Origin: Candidatus Solincola quzhuomuensis
GTDB taxonomy: Bacteria; Actinomycetota; Geothermincolia; Geothermincolales; RBG-13-55-18
Direction: 5' to 3'
DNA length: 53,728 nucleotides
NCBI GenBank assembly: GCA_015711855.1
Contig: JACVJF010000008.1
Span: 1 to 53,728, forward strand
This document shows, piece by piece, positions 19,617 to 30,314 of the stretch. The stretch's first letter is position 1. Each line of letters begins with the position of its first letter. The position numbers and the translations under genes were made by a program. The notes beneath the pieces were generated by a model. The model was not told the DNA's origin, did not search any database, and saw only the letters and a program-made list of their open reading frames with translations.

Positions 19617-20777
19617 GTGAACCGTGCCGGAAAAGTATGGAGGAAGAAGATCACGGTAAGTGACGTGTATTGGGACGCTGAGGACATAAAGTTCATGAAA
19701 CTGGCGCTTTCGCTGGCGGCCAGAGGAAGGGGACTTACACATCCCAACCCCATGGTGGGCGCGGTGGTGGTCAAGGACGGAAGGGTCGTGGGCAAGGGAT
19801 ACCACCGGGGACCGTTCACACCCCACGCGGAGGCGGTGGCCCTGGCCGAGGCGGGACCGGATGCGGAAGGCTCCACGCTCTACGTCACCCTCGAGCCTTG
19901 CAATCACCGGGGGAGGACCCCACCGTGTACCGAGTCCATACTCAAGGCGGGGGTGCGAAAGGTGGTGATAGCCTCACCGGATCCCAACCCGAACGTGACG
20001 GGCGGCGGAGCGGAGAGACTGGTTTCCTGCGGACTGGAGGTGGAGACCGGCCTTCTCCGAAAGGAGAGCGAGGAGTTGAACGCGGCCTACATCAAGTACG
20101 TCACCACGGGGCTACCTTTGGTGACCGTGAAGGTGGCCTCCACCGCGGACGGCAAAGTGGCCACTAGGGGGGGCGAGTCAAGGTGGATCACGGGTAAGGC
20201 GGCCAGGAGGCTGGCGCATGAGATGCGGAGGGCATGTGATGCGGTTATGGTGGGAAAGGGGACCGTGGAGACGGACGATCCTGAGCTCACCGTGCGGCAC
20301 GTGCCCTTGAAAGGTGCGATGCCGCCCTTGCGAGTGGTGGTCGATTCCCGGCTTTCAATCTCACTGGATTCCAAACTTGCCGCCGGCGGTCTGCCCAAGG
20401 TGATCGTGGCCACAACGCCGGATCACGACCGGAGTAAAGCCGAGGAGTTGCGCTCTCGGGGCGTGGAGGTCTGGGTCTTGAGCTCCGGCGGAGGAGGCGT
20501 GAATCTTCGTGAGCTTCTGGAAGCGTTGGGGAGGGCCGAGGTGGTCCACCTGCTCGTGGAAGGAGGCCCTACCCTCATCGCCTCCTTTTTCCGCGAGGGG
20601 TTGGTGGACAGGCTTTGCCTCTTTCTGGCACCGAGGGTCTTTGGGGACGCCCGGGCACGCTCTTGGATAGAGGGACTCAGCCCGGCCGAACCCTCGCAGG
20701 GTCAAGCCCTTCGCTGGACCAGACAACGTAGGGTAGGCGAGGACCTGCTGCTTGAGGCGGAAGTGGTGAAGTCCTGA
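19617..20777 (+). CDS. ribD: Bifunctional riboflavin deaminase-reductase
   Basis: HPNPMVGAVVVKDGRVVGKGYH, HAEAVAL, TLEPCNHRGRTPPC, C-terminal reductase domain. Confidence 0.97.
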   Translation: MNRAGKVWRKKITVSDVYWDAEDIKFMKLALSLAARGRGLTHPNPMVGAVVVKDGRVVGKGYHRGPFTPHAEAVALAEAGPDAEGSTLYVTLEPCNHRGRTPPCTESILKAGVRKVVIASPDPNPNVTGGGAERLVSCGLEVETGLLRKESEELNAAYIKYVTTGLPLVTVKVASTADGKVATRGGESRWITGKAARRLAHEMRRACDAVMVGKGTVETDDPELTVRHVPLKGAMPPLRVVVDSRLSISLDSKLAAGGLPKVIVATTPDHDRSKAEELRSRGVEVWVLSSGGGGVNLRELLEALGRAEVVHLLVEGGPTLIASFFREGLVDRLCLFLAPRVFGDARARSWIEGLSPAEPSQGQALRWTRQRRVGEDLLLEAEVVKS

Positions 20778-20796
20778 CGGCGGGAGGGCGAGACGA

Positions 20797-21468
20797 GTGT
20801 TCACCGGGATAATCGAGGAGTTGGGAACGGTCGCCGAGGCACGTCTCACTTCGCGGGGGGGCCGCCTGAGGATAGCCTCTCGAAAGATCTGGAAAGAACT
20901 GGAAACCGGCGAGTCGGTCGCCGTCAACGGTGCCTGCCTGACGGTGGTGGATGCTTCGGCAGGAACCTTCACCGTGGACGTCTCCCCGGAAAGCGTGGCC
21001 CGCACCAATCTGGGAGAGCTGCGGCGCGGCGACCCGGTCAACCTGGAAAGAGCCCTTACCCTGTCCACCCGCTTGGGAGGGCACCTCGTCCAAGGTCACG
21101 TGGACGGGACGGGTAAGGTAGCGGAGATAAGAAGGGAGGGGGAGGGTCGGACGATTTTCATCGCCGCGCCACCGGAGATTTCCGAGTACCTGGTGGAGAA
21201 GGGCTCCATCGCCGTGGACGGGATAAGCCTCACCGTGAGCGAGCTGCGAAAGACGAGTTTCGGCGTGGCCGTCATCCCCCATACCCTTGCCATGACCAAC
21301 CTGGGAGGACGGCGAGTGGGGGACAACGTGAACCTGGAAGTCGACCTCATTGCCAAATATGTCCGCATCTATCTGGAGAGAGGGTTCTCTTACCGCGCTG
21401 AAGAGGAGAGAGATGCGGCTGGGGATGAAGGGTTATGGCGGAAGCTCGCGGAAGGGGGGTTCCTGTGA
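20797..21468 (+). CDS. ribE: Riboflavin synthase, alpha subunit
   Basis: MFTGIIEELGTV, two lumazine-binding repeats (NGACLTVVD / DGISLTVSEL). Confidence 0.97.
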   Translation: MFTGIIEELGTVAEARLTSRGGRLRIASRKIWKELETGESVAVNGACLTVVDASAGTFTVDVSPESVARTNLGELRRGDPVNLERALTLSTRLGGHLVQGHVDGTGKVAEIRREGEGRTIFIAAPPEISEYLVEKGSIAVDGISLTVSELRKTSFGVAVIPHTLAMTNLGGRRVGDNVNLEVDLIAKYVRIYLERGFSYRAEEERDAAGDEGLWRKLAEGGFL

Positions 21469-21518
21469 GGCCGTAGAGAGGATGCGGACGTTTGCGCCGC
21501 CGACCGGGAAGATCGACG

Positions 21519-22811
<1,293 letters not shown>

Positions 22812-22826
22812 GGAAAGGAGAGTAAA

Positions 22827-23291
22827 ATGGCCAATTTCGAAGGGCACCTGGTGGCCTCGGGGCTCAGGTTCGCCATAGTGGTCAGCCGCTTTAACGAGTT
22901 CATAAGCCTGCGACTCCTGGACGGAGCCCTGGACGCGCTCAAAAGACACGACGCGGATATGGACAAAGTGGACGTGGCCTGGGTTCCGGGTTCCTTCGAG
23001 ATACCCCTGGTGGCCGCCAAGCTGGCGGAGTCCGGGAGGTATGACGCCATAATCTGCCTGGGGGCCATCATCCGCGGGTCGACACCGCATTTCGAATACG
23101 TGGCTGCCGAGGTGTCCAAGGGGATAGCCAGAGTAAGCCTGGAGAAAGGAGTTCCGGCCGCGTTCGGCGTCATCACCGCCGACAGCATCGAGCAAGCGGT
23201 GGAAAGGGCGGGTGCCAAGCAGGGCAACAAGGGCTGGCAAGCCGCCCTGACTGCCGTGGAGATGGCCAACCTCCTCAAGGAGATTCCTTGA
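22827..23291 (+). CDS. ribH: 6,7-dimethyl-8-ribityllumazine synthase
   Basis: [45 protein letters not shown] motifs. Confidence 0.97.
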   Translation: MANFEGHLVASGLRFAIVVSRFNEFISLRLLDGALDALKRHDADMDKVDVAWVPGSFEIPLVAAKLAESGRYDAIICLGAIIRGSTPHFEYVAAEVSKGIARVSLEKGVPAAFGVITADSIEQAVERAGAKQGNKGWQAALTAVEMANLLKEIP

Positions 23292-23350
23292 CCCTGGCGT
23301 ATAAAACCGGGGTTTACCCGGCGGGCGGGTTTAAAAGAGCAAATATGGTA

Positions 23351-23387
23351 AAGATAGGACCGGGCGAGCTGGCCCGGTTCTCATCTT
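23351..23387 (+). other. Strong 15-bp hairpin (one bulge) downstream of ribH
   Basis: AAGATAGGACCGGGC-GAGCTG-GCCCGGTTCT(c)ATCTT; no clear U-tract. Confidence 0.6.
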
Positions 23388-23486
23388 GCCCGGTATACTA
23401 TTGCCGCACCCAGCGATTTCACCTCTTTTAGCATCTACGGTAGGTTCGACCGGTATACCCTGTATGCGTAAAAACGGGCCTCGGAT

Positions 23487-25511
23487 TTGCCGATACAGGC
23501 TTTGAGGGACGGAAACGACCAGCAAAATCCCGCGGAAGGCGACATGAACATGGAAACGGCGAAGCATCTTCCTTTGAGCCGTGTGGGTCCGGTCACCTCC
23601 GGAATTCCGGAGCCCGCCTCGCGGCATGAAAGGGAAGGAGGAGCCGCTTGGGACGCCGAAATCGACTCGCTCCTGGAAATGCTGCCCGGCGTCTTGTCCG
23701 CCGTGCGGAAGACGACCCGGAGGACGAGCGAGTTCATGGAGAGCCTGGTCGAGGAACTTTCTTACCGCCTACCGGGAGCCTGGAGGTATCTGGAAAGGAT
23801 AATGATGGCTGCCGCTCGCCCGGCAACCACGGAAGGGATGAGGGGAGATGCTATCCGCCTCGAGGACCAAAAACCATGGCAAGAGGTCAGACCACGGCTC
23901 TTGGAGGCCTGTCTGCGGGGGCAAGAAAGAAGGATTCGGGAAACATCCGACCGCATCAGGGATATGGGCCGTTTCCCGGACACGTTAGCGGCCACCGTGG
24001 ACCCTCTCACCCTGGTCAAGATGGGGATGGAGCGCCTCAAGAAGATGCTGGGTATGAGAAGGGCCGTCTACTTCCGAACGGATACCGGGAACGGACTGGT
24101 GGCCATTGCCGGGGATGGTAAGGACCGGATCCTGAATACCATAGAACTCGAGCCGAAGGAAAGAGCCGTGCTGGAGAGAGGGGAGCCTCTTGTGCCCTTC
24201 CCGGCGGAAGGAAATCGTGGAGGGAGTGGGGAAGCGCGAACTCGCATGTCCTTGCTCCTTCCCTTGATGGTCAGGGGACGCCTTGACGGGGCGGTTCTCC
24301 TGGAGGGAGAAGAAGGGGTGGATGTCGCGCGGCCGGTCGATCTGGAAATGGCCGTTGGCTTCGCCCACCGACTGGCGGCGGCACTGGAGAACGCTCGCCT
24401 TCATGCCCGGGAGCAACAGAAGATAAAGGAGATCGTGGCCCTCCTGGAGATGGCCCGGGTGGTCAACTCCACCTTAGACCTCAAGGAAATACTGGAACGT
24501 TTGGTGCGCATGAGCGTCGAGGTGTGCCCCGTGGTCCTGTGTTTGGTCTATATCCGAGAGGAAGGGATCTATCGACCGCGCGCCTGGTGCGGGTTCATCG
24601 AGGAATGTCTATGGGAGCTGGAAAAGAGGGACGGATTCCGGGAGGAGGAGCTGGGGGAGGAGAGGGGACGCCTCCTGGAGCGCGGTGAGCCGGTGACCCT
24701 GGACTGCAACGAGGCCGGCGTTCTGCTTCCGACCGAGCTTCTCTGCGAGAACGGCGTGGAGGGCGTGGACGTCTTCCCCCTCCTCTCCAGGGGAAGGCTG
24801 GTGGGGCTTTTCGCCCTGTTCTATGCGGGCAAGACCGGGGAAGAGGACCCGGGAAGGAAGCAGCTGGCAGAGACTATCGCCGCTCAGGCGTCACTGGCCA
24901 TAGAGAACGCATCCCTCTACGAGGATATCGAGAGGAGCTATTTTTCCACGGTTCAAGCCCTGGCCAAGGCCATAGAGGTAAAAGACCCCTACACGAGAGG
25001 CCACTCGGAGAGAGTGACCACCTACGCCCTGCTCATAGCCGAGGCCATGGGTTTGGATGAGAGAGAACGGCAGAAGCTCAAGTACGCCGCCACTCTTCAC
25101 GACATCGGTAAGATCGGCATAGCCGGTAGGGTACTAAACAAACCCGGGGCCCTAACCGAGGAGGAGTACACCCACGTGAAGACCCATCCCCTGTTGGGAG
25201 ACAGCATAGTGGAGCCTGTGGAATTCCTCCAGGAACCGAGACCCATCATCCTTCACCATCACGAGCGATACGACGGCAAGGGATATCCGGCGGGTTTGAA
25301 AGGGGAGGACATACCCCTGAGCGCGCGCATCCTGGCCGTGGCCGATGCCTTCGAGGCCATGCGCTCCGATCGGCCTTACCGCAAGGCCCTACCCATGGAG
25401 GAGGCCAGGAATGAACTGATCCGGAACGCGGGCACCCAGTTCGACCCGCGGGTGGTGGATGTTTTCCTAAAGATACTGGAAGAACACGGCGGTGATCCCA
25501 TAGAGAGATGA
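23487..25511 (+). CDS. GAF-domain HD-GYP protein (putative cyclic dinucleotide phosphodiesterase)
   Basis: GAF-like regions then HDIGKIGIAGRVLNKPG...ILHHHERYDGKGYPAGLKGEDIPLSARILAVADAFEAM (HD-GYP). Start may be ATG 23544. Confidence 0.93.
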   Translation: MPIQALRDGNDQQNPAEGDMNMETAKHLPLSRVGPVTSGIPEPASRHEREGGAAWDAEIDSLLEMLPGVLSAVRKTTRRTSEFMESLVEELSYRLPGAWRYLERIMMAAARPATTEGMRGDAIRLEDQKPWQEVRPRLLEACLRGQERRIRETSDRIRDMGRFPDTLAATVDPLTLVKMGMERLKKMLGMRRAVYFRTDTGNGLVAIAGDGKDRILNTIELEPKERAVLERGEPLVPFPAEGNRGGSGEARTRMSLLLPLMVRGRLDGAVLLEGEEGVDVARPVDLEMAVGFAHRLAAALENARLHAREQQKIKEIVALLEMARVVNSTLDLKEILERLVRMSVEVCPVVLCLVYIREEGIYRPRAWCGFIEECLWELEKRDGFREEELGEERGRLLERGEPVTLDCNEAGVLLPTELLCENGVEGVDVFPLLSRGRLVGLFALFYAGKTGEEDPGRKQLAETIAAQASLAIENASLYEDIERSYFSTVQALAKAIEVKDPYTRGHSERVTTYALLIAEAMGLDERERQKLKYAATLHDIGKIGIAGRVLNKPGALTEEEYTHVKTHPLLGDSIVEPVEFLQEPRPIILHHHERYDGKGYPAGLKGEDIPLSARILAVADAFEAMRSDRPYRKALPMEEARNELIRNAGTQFDPRVVDVFLKILEEHGGDPIER

Positions 25512-25571
25512 CGAGACCGAGGCGGGGTAGGAGATCCCTCCTTGTCCCTCGGAGTTTTTTGGAGGTCGAGC

Positions 25572-26555
25572 TTGTTCGACGAGATATTGAGGGGCGACCC
25601 TGATCTGCAGGGGAACGGACGCCGCAAGTTCAAGGTGCTAGTGGTGGACGACGACCCCAACATCAGGGAGCTTATCGTGGAGACGCTCAGTTCGGAACGC
25701 TTCCGCCCCATAGAGGCTCGGGACGGCAAGGAGGCTCTCCTTATCTGCGAGAGGGAAAGGCCGGACATAATCATCCTGGACGTCATGATGCCCGGTATGG
25801 ACGGGTTGGAGATTTGCCTGCGGCTTCGTGGGGAATTGATTACCAGTCATATACCCATAATCCTGCTCACGGCCAAGGGTATGTTGGAGGACAAGATTAA
25901 GGGCATGGAGACGGGCGCGGACGATTATATCACCAAACCCTTCGATCCCCTGGAGCTGGAGGCCAGGATAAACATGCACCTGCGACGCTCCATAAGGGAC
26001 AGCGAGGCCAGCCCACTCACCGGCCTTCCCGGAAATAGGGCCATCGAGGAGAACATCGAGTCGCGCATCCGGAAAGGGAGCAAATTCGCCGTTTGCTATG
26101 TGGACCTCGACGATTTCAAGGCCTATAACGACCGTTACGGCTTCGTGGCCGGGAGCGAGGTGATAAAGATGACCGCCCAATGCATCTTGGAATCCATGGA
26201 AAAATACGGCAATGAAACCGATTTCATCGGACATATCGGGGGGGACGACTTTATTTTGATCACGGAGATGGAGAGGGCGCCCCTCATGGCTCAGGAGATA
26301 ATCCGCCTTTTCGATTCCCGGATTCCCAACCACTACCATCCGGAAGATAGACAGAGGGGGTACATCGTGAGCACCGATCGTCAGGGGAACATCCAGCGCT
26401 TCCCCATAATGACCATCAGCATCGCCATAGTTCACAACACCTACCGGGTCCTGGACCATCCGGGAAAGGTGGCCCAGATAGCCGCCGAGCTGAAGAAGTA
26501 CGTGAAGACCATGCCCGGCAGCAACTTCGTCTTCGACCGTCGCCGGCGGGATTAA
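25572..26555 (+). CDS. Response regulator with receiver domain and divergent GGDEF domain (GGDDF)
   Basis: REC: KVLVVDDDPNIRELIVE...ILDVMMPGMDG...LLTAK...YITKPFDP; then YVDLDDFKAYNDRYGFVAGSEVIK...HIGGDDFILIT. TTG start after GGAGGT. Confidence 0.9.
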   Translation: MFDEILRGDPDLQGNGRRKFKVLVVDDDPNIRELIVETLSSERFRPIEARDGKEALLICERERPDIIILDVMMPGMDGLEICLRLRGELITSHIPIILLTAKGMLEDKIKGMETGADDYITKPFDPLELEARINMHLRRSIRDSEASPLTGLPGNRAIEENIESRIRKGSKFAVCYVDLDDFKAYNDRYGFVAGSEVIKMTAQCILESMEKYGNETDFIGHIGGDDFILITEMERAPLMAQEIIRLFDSRIPNHYHPEDRQRGYIVSTDRQGNIQRFPIMTISIAIVHNTYRVLDHPGKVAQIAAELKKYVKTMPGSNFVFDRRRRD

Positions 26556-26589
26556 CCGGGAGACGGTAAAGAGAGGGAAAGAAGAGAGC

Positions 26590-28812
26590 ATGCTCCAGAA
26601 TCTAGAAGCGGAAAGGGAGAAGCCGAACGGGAGGGGGCTCTTACCGTGGCATAAGGAGGAAATGGGCTCCGGATCCCGCAGGGGGGTAAGGGTGCTCTTG
26701 ACCTCCACTCGCTTCGTGGCCTCTCTTTTCTGGCTGACTATCGTGGTGGCCACCATGCTTTTCGTGATTCCCTACTCGGAACGGAGCAACTCGCCGGCTT
26801 TCTACTGGTTCCTCGCCATGTCCATTGCTGTCTACCTGGGACACCGCTTCTTCCCCTTCGAGGGCTACCACCCCTGGCTCTTCTCCCTCCTGCAACTGAC
26901 CACGGATGCCCTGATCGCCGTGATGGTCTACCTGACCGGGGGGAGCAAAAGCGGGCTCTCCCTGCTTTTCGTCACCGTGGTCATCTTTTCCTCGGCCTAT
27001 TTCGAGCTTCCGGAAAGCTTGCTGATCACCGCCATAACCTGCGCGGTCTATTTCGCTCCCGCTTTGTACGAAAACCTGGAATTCGGGGCCATCAAGGAGA
27101 TGGCTATGACCGTTCCCGTCTACTTCTTGGTATGTTTGAGCGGATATTTCGTCATCAGCAAGGCCAGGGAGCAGGAAAGGGAGAAGAAGGAACTGACCCT
27201 ACTTTATGACCAGGCAGAACGGAAACAACGGGAGCTATCCGCTCTTTACGCCGCCTCCCTGAAGTTCGCCTCCACCCTCAACGATCAGGAGATAGTGGAT
27301 ATCCTCATGGAGACGGCGGGAAAGTTGGTTCCGGAGGATGCTGCCCTGCTCTGCCTTTACGACGGGAGGGGGAAGCTGAGCATACGCGCCTCCCGGGGAC
27401 TTACCGAACCGGAGCGTTTCCTGGAGGGCGACGAGGAGCACAATCCGCTTTACGTGTCCGCCGCGGCGGTGTTGCCGGTCATTCTCAGCGAGTCCGATCC
27501 GGATCCGCGATTTTCAACTTATCTCCAGAAGTCGGGGTTTGCCTCCATGATAACCGCTCCTCTCTTTGCCAGCTCCAGCGTGATCGGGGTCCTTTCCTGC
27601 CTTTCCACGTCCAGCCGGACCTTTGACGATGAGGAGGCTCGTCTCTTGCTCACCCTATGCAGCGAGGCGGCCCTGGCTCTGGAGAAAGCCGGGCTATACC
27701 GAACCACCCTGGAGGATAAGAGCAAGATCGAGACCATCATCAACACCCTTACCGACGGGCTCTTGGTCATCAACCGCGACGCCCGCCTGCTCATGGCCAA
27801 CCCCTCGGTAGTCGGCATTCTCGGCTTGCCGGATGACCCCAAGGGAATACCACTGGAAAAGGTGTTCACGGGCGGTTCGACGCGCTTGGAATTCCGCGAG
27901 ATGCCTTTCGAAGAGGCATTACGCACCGTGCTCCGGGAAGGGAGATACGTCAAGAACGAGCTGTTGGCCGGGAATGGGCACGAAGAGGTCTATCAGGTTC
28001 TGTGGGTCCCACTGCGGGACGTGGACGGGACGGTATCCGGCGCGGTTATCCTCCTCCACGACGTCACCGACTTCGTGGAACTGGACCGGATGAAATCCAA
28101 TTTCATCTCCATAGTCTCCCATGAACTAAAGACGCCCCTGACCTCCATACGCGGTTTCGTGCGTCTCCTGGAGACGGGGAGGGTAGGCCCGGTGAACGAG
28201 AAACAGCGGCATTACCTGGACATCGTCCTTGAGCAGACGGATTCCCTGACCCAGCTCATCGAGGATCTACTGGATCTGTCGCGCATAGAGGCCGGAATTA
28301 TCGAGGTGCGCCGGGAAAAGGTCAATGTTCAAAAGGTGATCTCCGGTGTGCTGGACCGCCTGGAGAACTTGGCCAAGGAAAAAGGCGTTCGTGTGAGAGT
28401 ATGCGTGCCCGAGGATCTGCCTCCGGTTGCCGGGGATGCGGATCGCCTGGCGCAGGTCTTCACCAACCTCATCCATAACGCCATAAAGTTCACTCCCTCC
28501 GGTGGGGAGGTTAAGTTGGAAGCCGCCGCTGACGGTGAGGAATGTCTGTTAAAGGTGTCCGATACCGGCATAGGGATATCCCCCCAGGATCTCCCCAGGG
28601 TTTTCGACAAGTTCTACCAGGCGGACTCCTCTTCCACCCGCGAACAGAGCGGTACCGGCCTGGGGCTTTCCATAAGCCGAGAGTTGGTTGCCGCCCACGG
28701 CGGGAAAATGTGGGTGGAGAGCTCTCGAGGCCGGGGGGCCACCTTCAGCTTCACCCTTCCCCTTTGGTCTAGGCGGGTCGAGGAACCTGAGGAAGTGGAG
28801 AGCGGCGCTTGA
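26590..28812 (+). CDS. Membrane sensor histidine kinase (about 6 TM, GAF, PAS, HisKA, HATPase_c)
   Basis: N-terminal hydrophobic helices, GAF/PAS-like region, H-box FISIVSHELKTPLTSIRGFV, N-box NLIHNAIKFTPSGG, DTGIGI, GTGLGLSISREL. Confidence 0.95.
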   Translation: MLQNLEAEREKPNGRGLLPWHKEEMGSGSRRGVRVLLTSTRFVASLFWLTIVVATMLFVIPYSERSNSPAFYWFLAMSIAVYLGHRFFPFEGYHPWLFSLLQLTTDALIAVMVYLTGGSKSGLSLLFVTVVIFSSAYFELPESLLITAITCAVYFAPALYENLEFGAIKEMAMTVPVYFLVCLSGYFVISKAREQEREKKELTLLYDQAERKQRELSALYAASLKFASTLNDQEIVDILMETAGKLVPEDAALLCLYDGRGKLSIRASRGLTEPERFLEGDEEHNPLYVSAAAVLPVILSESDPDPRFSTYLQKSGFASMITAPLFASSSVIGVLSCLSTSSRTFDDEEARLLLTLCSEAALALEKAGLYRTTLEDKSKIETIINTLTDGLLVINRDARLLMANPSVVGILGLPDDPKGIPLEKVFTGGSTRLEFREMPFEEALRTVLREGRYVKNELLAGNGHEEVYQVLWVPLRDVDGTVSGAVILLHDVTDFVELDRMKSNFISIVSHELKTPLTSIRGFVRLLETGRVGPVNEKQRHYLDIVLEQTDSLTQLIEDLLDLSRIEAGIIEVRREKVNVQKVISGVLDRLENLAKEKGVRVRVCVPEDLPPVAGDADRLAQVFTNLIHNAIKFTPSGGEVKLEAAADGEECLLKVSDTGIGISPQDLPRVFDKFYQADSSSTREQSGTGLGLSISRELVAAHGGKMWVESSRGRGATFSFTLPLWSRRVEEPEEVESGA

Positions 28813-28896
28813 GAGGGAAGTAGGGGGAAAAAGGGCCCTTGGAATCATGGAATCGTTCTTCACAGAAAGCCGGGATTCTAAAAAAGTGCCGTTCTA

Positions 28897-28925
28897 TTGC
28901 CAACGTGCGGGGTTTATCTTATACT
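28897..28925 (+). promoter_or_regulatory. Putative promoter of infC-rpmI-rplT (TTGCCA-N17-TATACT)
   Basis: -35 TTGCCA 28897-28902; 17-bp spacer; -10 TATACT 28920-28925. Confidence 0.65.
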
Positions 28926-29010
28926 TTTTCTTCGAATAAATGATGATGAAGAAGGAGCGGTTTCGCTTCTCACCCGGCGCCGATAGGTTGCCAGGGTTGG
29001 AAAGGCCCGT

Positions 29011-29042
29011 GGATAGCGGGGAAACCGCTATCCTTTTCGTTT
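29011..29042 (+). terminator. Attenuator-like intrinsic terminator in the infC leader
   Basis: GGATAGCGG-GGAAA-CCGCTATCC followed by TTTTCGTTT. Confidence 0.8.
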
Positions 29043-29061
29043 GATACGGGAGGGATGCCAG

Positions 29062-29583
29062 ATAGAGAAAAGCGTGCGCGTCAACGAGGGGATCCGGGCC
29101 AAGGAGGTGCGCCTGGTCGGGCCCGACGGCAAGCAGATAGGCATCAAGCCGCTGGAAGAGGCCTTGCGCATAGCGGAGGAAATGGATCTCGACCTGGTGG
29201 AGGTCGCACCCCTGGCCGACCCTCCGGTCTGCAAGATAATGGATTACGGGAAATACCGCTATGAGCAGACGGTGAAGATGAAGGAGGCGCGCAAGAAGCA
29301 GGCGGTGGTCAGTTACAAGGAAATGAAGATGAGACCGAAGATTGACCGCCACGACTACGAGATCAAGAAGCGCCATATAGAGAGGTTTCTCAAGGCAGGC
29401 CACAAGGTGAAGGTGACGGTGATGTTCCGGGGCAGGGAGATGAGCCATACGGACCTGGGTTTCAACCTCCTCCAGCAGCTGGCGGAAGAGGTCTCGGAGC
29501 TGGGGACGGTGGAATCCGAGCCCAAATTGGAAGGGCGGAACATGCAGATGATTCTCACCCCTTTGCCTGCGGGAAAGAAATGA
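29062..29583 (+). CDS. infC: Translation initiation factor IF-3 (probable ATA start codon)
   Basis: [41 protein letters not shown]-like region; SD cgggaggg 7 nt upstream of ATA at 29062. The ORF-track TTG at 29041 lies in the terminator T-tract. Confidence 0.9.
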   Translation: MEKSVRVNEGIRAKEVRLVGPDGKQIGIKPLEEALRIAEEMDLDLVEVAPLADPPVCKIMDYGKYRYEQTVKMKEARKKQAVVSYKEMKMRPKIDRHDYEIKKRHIERFLKAGHKVKVTVMFRGREMSHTDLGFNLLQQLAEEVSELGTVESEPKLEGRNMQMILTPLPAGKK

Positions 29584-29621
29584 GGCCGAGATCGAGAAGG
29601 GCCTATGGAACGGAGGAGAAA

Positions 29622-29819
29622 ATGCCCAAGATGAAGACCCATCGGGGCGCCGCCAAGCGTTTTGAACTGACCGGCGGGGGAAAACTGCGGCGCCGCAAAG
29701 GATACGGAAGCCACCTCCTTGTGAAGAAGAACTCTCGCCGTAAGCGCACTTATCGGGTGAAGCAGGAGGTCTCTCCCCACGACGCGTCCAACGTGCGTAA
29801 GCTCCTGCGCTTGGGTTGA
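29622..29819 (+). CDS. rpmI: 50S ribosomal protein L35
   Basis: MPKMKTHRGAAKRFELTGGGKLRRRKGYGSHLLVKKNSRRKR. Confidence 0.97.
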   Translation: MPKMKTHRGAAKRFELTGGGKLRRRKGYGSHLLVKKNSRRKRTYRVKQEVSPHDASNVRKLLRLG

Positions 29820-29860
29820 GGAGCCTGTCTCACCCAAGGAGAAGGAAGGGAAGATGATTT

Positions 29861-30247
29861 ATGTCCAGGACCAGGCATAGCGTGGCCAGGAGGAAAAGAA
29901 GGAAGAAGGTCCTGGCCATGGCCAAGGGATATAGGGGTGCGCGGAGTCGGACCTACCGCAGCGCCCACGAGCAGGTTATGCATTCCCTGCAGTACGCGTA
30001 CCGAGACCGGAGGGCCCGGAAAAGGGATTTCCGGCGTCTGTGGATAGCGCGCATCAACGCCGCGGCCCGGATGAACGGCCTTTCCTATAACCGTTTCATA
30101 AGGGGCCTGAAACTGGCGGAGGTGGAGGTGAACCGCAAGGTTCTGGCGGACATGGCCGTGAGCGACCCCGCCTCCTTCTCGGAGTTGGCCAAGATCGCCA
30201 GGGAACACCTGGAAGCAAGCCAAGGGGGGAAGGAGGCGAAAGCCTGA
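29861..30247 (+). CDS. rplT: 50S ribosomal protein L20
   Basis: [68 protein letters not shown]. Confidence 0.97.
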   Translation: MSRTRHSVARRKRRKKVLAMAKGYRGARSRTYRSAHEQVMHSLQYAYRDRRARKRDFRRLWIARINAAARMNGLSYNRFIRGLKLAEVEVNRKVLADMAVSDPASFSELAKIAREHLEASQGGKEAKA

Positions 30248-30314
30248 TGGGGTTCGTGTCGAGGGCCTGATCGAAAGCCCGAAGAACGAGCGCATCAAGC
30301 GGTACCGCCGCCTT

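Noticed and set aside
23292-23543. Possible c-di-GMP (GEMM) riboswitch before the HD-GYP gene
   Set aside because: Hairpins are present but the GEMM conserved core (e.g. CGCAAAGCC) is not.
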